From the NCBI GenBank assembly GCA_029548395.1, contig JAKPNM010000136.1, positions 1 to 48,478 of the forward strand: DNA of 48,478 nt. The letters are read 5' to 3'. Under the pieces are notes generated by a model, which was not told the DNA's origin, ran no database searches, and saw nothing but the letters and a program-made list of their open reading frames with translations. Position numbers and translations under genes: made by a program. This DNA comes from Bacillota bacterium. GTDB lineage: Bacteria > Bacillota > Clostridia > Christensenellales > Aristaeellaceae. Positions 44,091 through 48,478 of this stretch are shown piece after piece; position 1 is the stretch's first letter; each line of letters opens with the position of its first letter.

Positions 44091-45028
44091 GCCGCAGCCT
44101 CCTCCTTCTCGCCAAAGAAGCGGTAGGCCAGGCGGTTGAACAGATAGACCACCACCAGCAGAATCACCGACAGCGCCGCCGCATAGCCCATCTCATAGCG
44201 GATGAAGCCATAGTCGTCGATGTGGTTGGTGATCAGCTGCCCCGCGTACTCGGGCGTCGGGTTGGCGCCGGCCAGGGTCACGCCGATCCAGCCCATGTTG
44301 AAGGCATTGACGATGGCCATCACCGCGCCAAAAAGCATCTGGGGCTTCATGGAGGGGATGGTGATGTAGATGATCTCCTGAAAGCGGTTGCGCAGCCCAT
44401 CCACATAGGCCGCCTCGTACAGCTCCTCGTTGACGTTGAGGATGCCGGAGATCATGGCCAGAAAGCCGATGCCCATCGCGGACCAGAGGGAGACGATGAC
44501 CATGATCAGCATGAAATAGTCGCGCGTCAGCAGGAACTGGATCGGCTGGTCGGTCAGCCCCAGTTCCAGGAGGAGATAGTTGACAAAGCCTGACTGGTCG
44601 CCGGAAAAGATCGCGCGCCAGACCACGCCGATAAACACGCTGCCCAGCATCGAGGGCGTGTAGATACACAGCGCCAGGATGGTGCGCGGCAGGCGCTGCA
44701 GCTGGGTCAGCATCCAGGCCACCAGGAAGGACAGCGCGTAGCCGCCCGGCCCAACCACAAGCGCGTACAGGAAGGTATTGGGCAAGACGTTTTTCATGAA
44801 GACCGTGTCCTGCGTAAAGACGGTGATATAGTTCAAAAAGCCTGTAAATACCGGGCGGTTGATGACATCAAAGAAGGTAAAGGACAGCAGCGCCGCCACG
44901 ACCACCGGCACCAGGATGAACATGGTAAAGGGCAGCGCGTAGGGCAGCAGCAAGAGGCCCGACATCAGTCTGTCGCGCCTTGCCCTGGCGCTCACGCGGT
45001 AACGCGGCGGCGTCCGCTTCTCCGTCAT
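44087..45028 (-). CDS. CUT1 sugar ABC permease, MalF/LplB type (second system)
   Basis: This is a 313-residue permease with six membrane segments. Its EAA loop reads [20 protein letters not shown] near residues 213-232. The Gly usually found in the DGA part is retained but Ala is replaced by Leu. It overlaps the 980-residue solute-binding protein by 4 nt and the MalG-type gene by 4 nt, so the binding protein and this pair form one transporter. Confidence 0.9.
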   Translation of the reverse strand: MTEKRTPPRYRVSARARRDRLMSGLLLLPYALPFTMFILVPVVVAALLSFTFFDVINRPVFTGFLNYITVFTQDTVFMKNVLPNTFLYALVVGPGGYALSFLVAWMLTQLQRLPRTILALCIYTPSMLGSVFIGVVWRAIFSGDQSGFVNYLLLELGLTDQPIQFLLTRDYFMLIMVIVSLWSAMGIGFLAMISGILNVNEELYEAAYVDGLRNRFQEIIYITIPSMKPQMLFGAVMAIVNAFNMGWIGVTLAGANPTPEYAGQLITNHIDDYGFIRYEMGYAAALSVILLVVVYLFNRLAYRFFGEKEEAAA

Positions 45029-47967
45029 GGTTCCTCCTGCAGGTAGGGCGCCATCTGCTGCCGCACCCAGTCGATATCGCGGATCACATAGGGGCGGACC
45101 ATCTCGCCCGCCTGGTTGTAAAAGCCAAGCTCCGCCATCTTTTTGCGGATCTCGCGGTTGATCAGCACCGCCTTTTCATCCACCGCCACCTGGGCCGAGA
45201 CCCCGCGCGTCACCATCGCGTTCCAGATGTCGGACAGGGAGCGCTCCAGCAGATACTGGCCCGGGGTGCGCGGCACGTCGCGCAGCCAGACAGTGCTGTC
45301 CAGAATGACGTTCAGGTCCGCCCGCGCGATGGGCGCATCCGACAGCGCCTCAAGGTTGGAAGGCAGCCACAGGAAGGCACTGCCATAGGTGGACTTCAGC
45401 AGGAAGCTGTAGGTCGCCTGCGTCTCCCGCGACAGCCACCACTTGAGGAAGGCCCAGGCTTCGTCCGGTTTCCCGGTATCCCGAAATACGATCCCGCCCT
45501 GGCCGTTGGCGACAAACCAGCGCGATACGCTGCCGTCCGCCCGGGGCGTCCCGGGGTAGGGGGCCAGCGCCCAGCGCCCCTGCAATTCCGGCGCGCCGTT
45601 CAGCAGGAGGATGTAGGTGGCGGCGTCAATGATGCCGACCGGCTGCACCGCATAACGGAAGGAGTCAAAGAAGCTGGTGACCTGCTTGGACAGGGAATAG
45701 GCGATAAACAGGTTGCCCAGCGCCTGGATGCCGCTGATGGCCTCCGGCTGATCGATCGCGGTGCGCAGGCCGTCCTGCGTATACAGGGCGCCGCCGTGCT
45801 GGTAGATCAGGGGCGTTGTCTGATAGAACCACTTATAGCCCACGCCCTGGGAGATGTTGTGAAAGAAGTTCATCCCGTGCCGCTGGAGCTCCGGCAGCAG
45901 GGCAATAACCTCCTCCCAGGTATCAGGCGGCGCCAGGCCAAAGCGGTCAAAGATGTCCTTGCGATAGACCAGGCAGGCAAAATCCAGCGTTTCGGGCACC
46001 GCATAGACGCCCTCGTTGAACAGATAGGGCACAAAGGCGCCGGCGGGCATCCGGGAAGCGACCTGCCAGAAATCCGGGAACTGCGTCAGGTCCAGCAGCG
46101 CGCCGCGGGAGGCCAGGTCAAAGGGCATATAGGAAGCAAGGCCCAAAGCAAGATCCGGGGTCGTGCCCGCGGCGGCGGCCAGGGTCAGCCGGCCGGCGTC
46201 CGTCATCGCGGACAGCTTGACCTTGATGCCGGTCTTCTGCGTAAAGTCCGTATCGACCAGCTTTTGCAGCAGATCCACGTGGGAAAGCGCGCGGTTGACC
46301 CAGACGGTCAGCTCCTCCCCCTCGCCGGCCTTCTGGCGGTACTTATCCGTCGTGAAGGTGTGCAGCAGGGTGCTCAACCAGTTGCCGGCCTTCTCCATCC
46401 CCCCGCCCTTCCGGGGCGCCTGCTGCCCTTCGCCCAAAAGGTAAAACATGTCCAGGCTCAGGGCGTTGGCCGCAAGCTGGCTTGAAAAGCGGCTCAGATA
46501 GACCAGCAGGGAATTGTCCGGCCCGGTCAGCTGCGCCGTATACAGGGCGATGTCATCCGGATAGCGCTGCATCTCCCTGATAAATCGGAGCATCTTGTCC
46601 ACTTCGCCAAGGACCGCGCCGGAGGAGCCCGCGTGAAGGGCGGCCGTCTGACGCAGGTACAGCGCGAGGGTTTGGTAGGCGTCCAGGTAGTCCGCGATGC
46701 GGGGCAGGTAGCGGGTCATCTTCCAGGTGCGGTTGCTGTCACGCTGGGAACCGGCCAGCTGGGTGATGCGCAGGTAAAAATCCATCACATGGGCGGACAT
46801 CAGCCGGGCATAGCGCAAAGCCCTGGCGACCGGCTCCATTTCCACCCGGACAGTGAGGGTATGCCTGCCCTCATCCAGGTAGAACAGATAGGGCCGGCCT
46901 GCAGGGCTGCCCAGGGTGTGCAGGTCGAAGCGGCCGCGGGTAGAGGCCAGGGGATAGTTCAGACACTCTTTGAACGGCGCCCGGCCGTCCAGCAGGAAGG
47001 ACAGGAAGGTGTCGTACTCGGGCTTGTCGCTCCGGTAGTTCAGCGCGATCGCGTAGCGGCCCGCCGTGTCCACCTGCAGCTCGTAGATGATTTCCATCCC
47101 CGCGCCCTGCACCTGGGCCATCTCCCCCGCCCCGCCCAGGGCCAGGGTGTTGATCAGCTTCCGCCCGGATTCATGGGGGGTGAGCCCCGGATCGTTCACG
47201 CTGCGGTATACAACGCGCAGGTCATTCTTTTCCAGGTAGCCGGTAGCGTTCACGGCGATCAGGCCCTGACCCGGAGGCGTGCCGGCCATTGCAGCCGCGT
47301 AGCCCTGGTAATCCGGCAAATCAGTCACCGGCGCGCGCGCCTCGATCCGCCCCAGCTCCAGCCCGTCGGGACCTGTGCTGGTAAACACCAGGGTGTTTTC
47401 ACCTTCCCGGAGCGGGATCACCAGGGGGTTTGCGGTGACGCGCTGCGCGCTGGTGACGCCTTGGCTGCGCCAGTGATCCAGGCGCTTCTGGCGCGGGGCG
47501 GATTCGTCCCCGTAGCTGTCCCTTGGGAAGCCTTCCTCGCCGTCCGTCCAGTACAGGGGCAGGAGCAGGCTGTCCAATTCCTCATAAGGGCGCTGGCCGT
47601 TGACACGCAGGGACAGGCTGAAGTCCGACATGGTATCGCCCCGGGGCCGATAGTCCAGGAACAGCCAGTACCAGCCGGCGCGCTCCGCCATGATCCTGTA
47701 GGTGGCTTCCCCGCCGCTTTTCATTCGCAGCGTCTGGCCTTCTGCCCCAGGCCAGGCCAGGCTGCTCCCCGTTCCCGGGGGCTGGGGCGCGTCCAGAAGG
47801 TAGTCCAGGTAGGCGGTCTGTTCGCTGTTCAGTTCGCTTCGCAGCAGCTGATAGGCCGCCAGGGCCTGCTCCTCGGTCACAGCCTGTTCCGCGGCGGCGG
47901 CAAGGGGCTGTGCAAATGAACACAGCACGGAGAGGGCCACCGCCAGACACAGCAGGTTCTTCAGCAT
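45025..47967 (-). CDS. oversized solute-binding protein with N-terminal CBM-like domains
   Basis: This 980-residue exported protein has a signal peptide (about 1-26). Two beta-sandwich-like modules follow, at about 60-215 and 285-380, with repeated themes ([17 protein letters not shown] and [19 protein letters not shown]) like CBM6/CBM35-type carbohydrate binding domains. A helical linker (about 385-540) leads to a full family 1 solute-binding domain from about 560 to the end ([56 protein letters not shown]). Typical binding proteins are 420-550 residues. No lipobox Cys is evident after the signal peptide. GGAGGGGG precedes the ATG. It probably captures glucan oligosaccharides for the second permease pair. 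Confidence 0.85.
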   Translation of the reverse strand: MLKNLLCLAVALSVLCSFAQPLAAAAEQAVTEEQALAAYQLLRSELNSEQTAYLDYLLDAPQPPGTGSSLAWPGAEGQTLRMKSGGEATYRIMAERAGWYWLFLDYRPRGDTMSDFSLSLRVNGQRPYEELDSLLLPLYWTDGEEGFPRDSYGDESAPRQKRLDHWRSQGVTSAQRVTANPLVIPLREGENTLVFTSTGPDGLELGRIEARAPVTDLPDYQGYAAAMAGTPPGQGLIAVNATGYLEKNDLRVVYRSVNDPGLTPHESGRKLINTLALGGAGEMAQVQGAGMEIIYELQVDTAGRYAIALNYRSDKPEYDTFLSFLLDGRAPFKECLNYPLASTRGRFDLHTLGSPAGRPYLFYLDEGRHTLTVRVEMEPVARALRYARLMSAHVMDFYLRITQLAGSQRDSNRTWKMTRYLPRIADYLDAYQTLALYLRQTAALHAGSSGAVLGEVDKMLRFIREMQRYPDDIALYTAQLTGPDNSLLVYLSRFSSQLAANALSLDMFYLLGEGQQAPRKGGGMEKAGNWLSTLLHTFTTDKYRQKAGEGEELTVWVNRALSHVDLLQKLVDTDFTQKTGIKVKLSAMTDAGRLTLAAAAGTTPDLALGLASYMPFDLASRGALLDLTQFPDFWQVASRMPAGAFVPYLFNEGVYAVPETLDFACLVYRKDIFDRFGLAPPDTWEEVIALLPELQRHGMNFFHNISQGVGYKWFYQTTPLIYQHGGALYTQDGLRTAIDQPEAISGIQALGNLFIAYSLSKQVTSFFDSFRYAVQPVGIIDAATYILLLNGAPELQGRWALAPYPGTPRADGSVSRWFVANGQGGIVFRDTGKPDEAWAFLKWWLSRETQATYSFLLKSTYGSAFLWLPSNLEALSDAPIARADLNVILDSTVWLRDVPRTPGQYLLERSLSDIWNAMVTRGVSAQVAVDEKAVLINREIRKKMAELGFYNQAGEMVRPYVIRDIDWVRQQMAPYLQEEP

Positions 47968-48004
47968 GGCCCCCTCCGTTCGTCAGCTATCGGTCAGGTT
48001 GCGG

Positions 48005-48478
48005 TTACTTCAGTTCCTCTTCGGTCAGGCCGTAGTACTTCATCAGGCCTTCCTTCAATTTGCCCTCGGCCTTCACAAAACGCGCGTTGATCGCCTCGTT
48101 CCAGTCGCCCAGCTTGGCCTTGACGGTGTCCAGCCAGTTGGCATCGGTGGAGCCCACGCCCAGCACGTCGAAGTTGGTGGCGTTGAGCCATTCGTACAGG
48201 CAGGCGGTCTGGGTGCCGTCCTCGTAGATGTAGAAGAGGTAGGTCTTGTCGGAGATATCCCAGAACTGGCCCTTCTCCCACAGCTCCAGCACGTACTGGA
48301 AGCCGGGCATTTTCTCGGCGTCCAGGTAGCGGGCGTGCTCCTTGGTGCCGCCCCAGATGGCCATCTGCTCGGTGAAGGCATCGCCGGTCACCAGGGGGAA
48401 GGAGTCGTTGAGGGAGGAGCGCAGGTTGCCGTTGTCGGAATAGATGGTGTCCGCCCGGGCCTGCATGGCCTCGGTGGC
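48005..48478 (-). CDS. extracellular solute-binding protein, C-terminal part (runs off window)
   Basis: The last 157 residues of a sugar ABC solute-binding protein are visible, ending KYYGLTEEELK at a TAA. The sequence includes MPGFQYVLELWEKGQFWDIS and TACLYEWLNATNFDVLGVGS. The 5' part, signal peptide and any lipobox lie beyond the right edge. It is 37 nt upstream of the 980-residue binding protein in the same operon, so the operon supplies two binding proteins for two permease pairs. The operon promoter is not in the window. Confidence 0.8.
   Translation of the reverse strand, partial: ATEAMQARADTIYSDNGNLRSSLNDSFPLVTGDAFTEQMAIWGGTKEHARYLDAEKMPGFQYVLELWEKGQFWDISDKTYLFYIYEDGTQTACLYEWLNATNFDVLGVGSTDANWLDTVKAKLGDWNEAINARFVKAEGKLKEGLMKYYGLTEEELK

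Noticed and set aside
1-48478. CRISPR arrays, insertion sequences, rRNA genes and riboswitches
   Set aside because: I saw no regularly spaced repeats, no transposase, no rRNA sequence and no leader that I could match to a known riboswitch class by eye.

Overview
The window is a GC-rich segment of a bacterial chromosome. All genes use strong AGGAGG-type ribosome binding sites, TTG and GTG starts are common, and exported proteins carry short Sec signal peptides. Two tRNA-Ser genes lie at the left edge. The gene content (anaerobic sulfatase maturase, BspA-type leucine-rich repeats, a DUF6273 protein, CUT1 sugar transporters without a local ATPase, DUF5696 and YIP1-type proteins) points to an anaerobic gut Clostridia/Christensenellales-like Firmicute that lives on host or dietary glycans. 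The taxonomic call is an inference.

Left part (1-8.5 kb): tRNA genes, a decayed tyrosine-recombinase tail beside tRNA-Ser, then a minus-strand L-fucose-type operon (class II aldolase, RhaB/FucK-type kinase, a shattered L-fucose isomerase and a GPH-family symporter). Upstream of it is a gene graveyard with a remnant of an LplB-like sugar permease. Next come a sulfatase and, convergent to it, its radical SAM maturase. The maturase is translationally coupled to an unrecognised 32-residue Cys-containing peptide.

Middle left (8.8-19.6 kb): a pyruvate kinase whose base and codon use differ from its neighbours, with its own promoter and a hairpin terminator. Then comes a divergent amino-sugar locus. 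On the minus strand are an M20 amidohydrolase, a GH20-type hexosaminidase and a LarA-like protein. On the plus strand are a BadF/BcrA-type amino-sugar kinase, a SIS-domain protein, a neutral-ceramidase-like protein and a ROK regulator. The likely job is release, deacylation and phosphorylation of N-acetylhexosamine-containing glycans.

Middle (19.7-31.7 kb): a regulator with an N-terminal helix-turn-helix and a large unknown sensor region, preceded by a consensus promoter embedded in perfect inverted repeats. It is followed by a same-strand run of exported or membrane proteins of unknown function: a BspA-type LRR protein, a DUF6273 protein, a broken paralogue fragment, a two-TM protein and three further secreted or anchored proteins. 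This is the least explained part of the window and the best candidate for an undescribed system.

Right part (31.7-48.5 kb): one very tight minus-strand operon with mostly 4-nt overlaps, which enters from beyond the right edge. It encodes a solute-binding protein (partial), a 980-residue solute-binding protein with extra N-terminal beta-sandwich-like domains, two complete CUT1 permease pairs, an NHL/TPR/YIP1 membrane protein, a DUF5696 protein, a GH16 endo-beta-glucanase, a large GH94/GH149/GH161-type phosphorylase and a LacI regulator. I read it as a beta-1,3-glucan (laminarin-like) capture, import and phosphorolysis system. No ABC ATPase is encoded here, so a shared MsiK-type ATPase elsewhere must energise the transporters.
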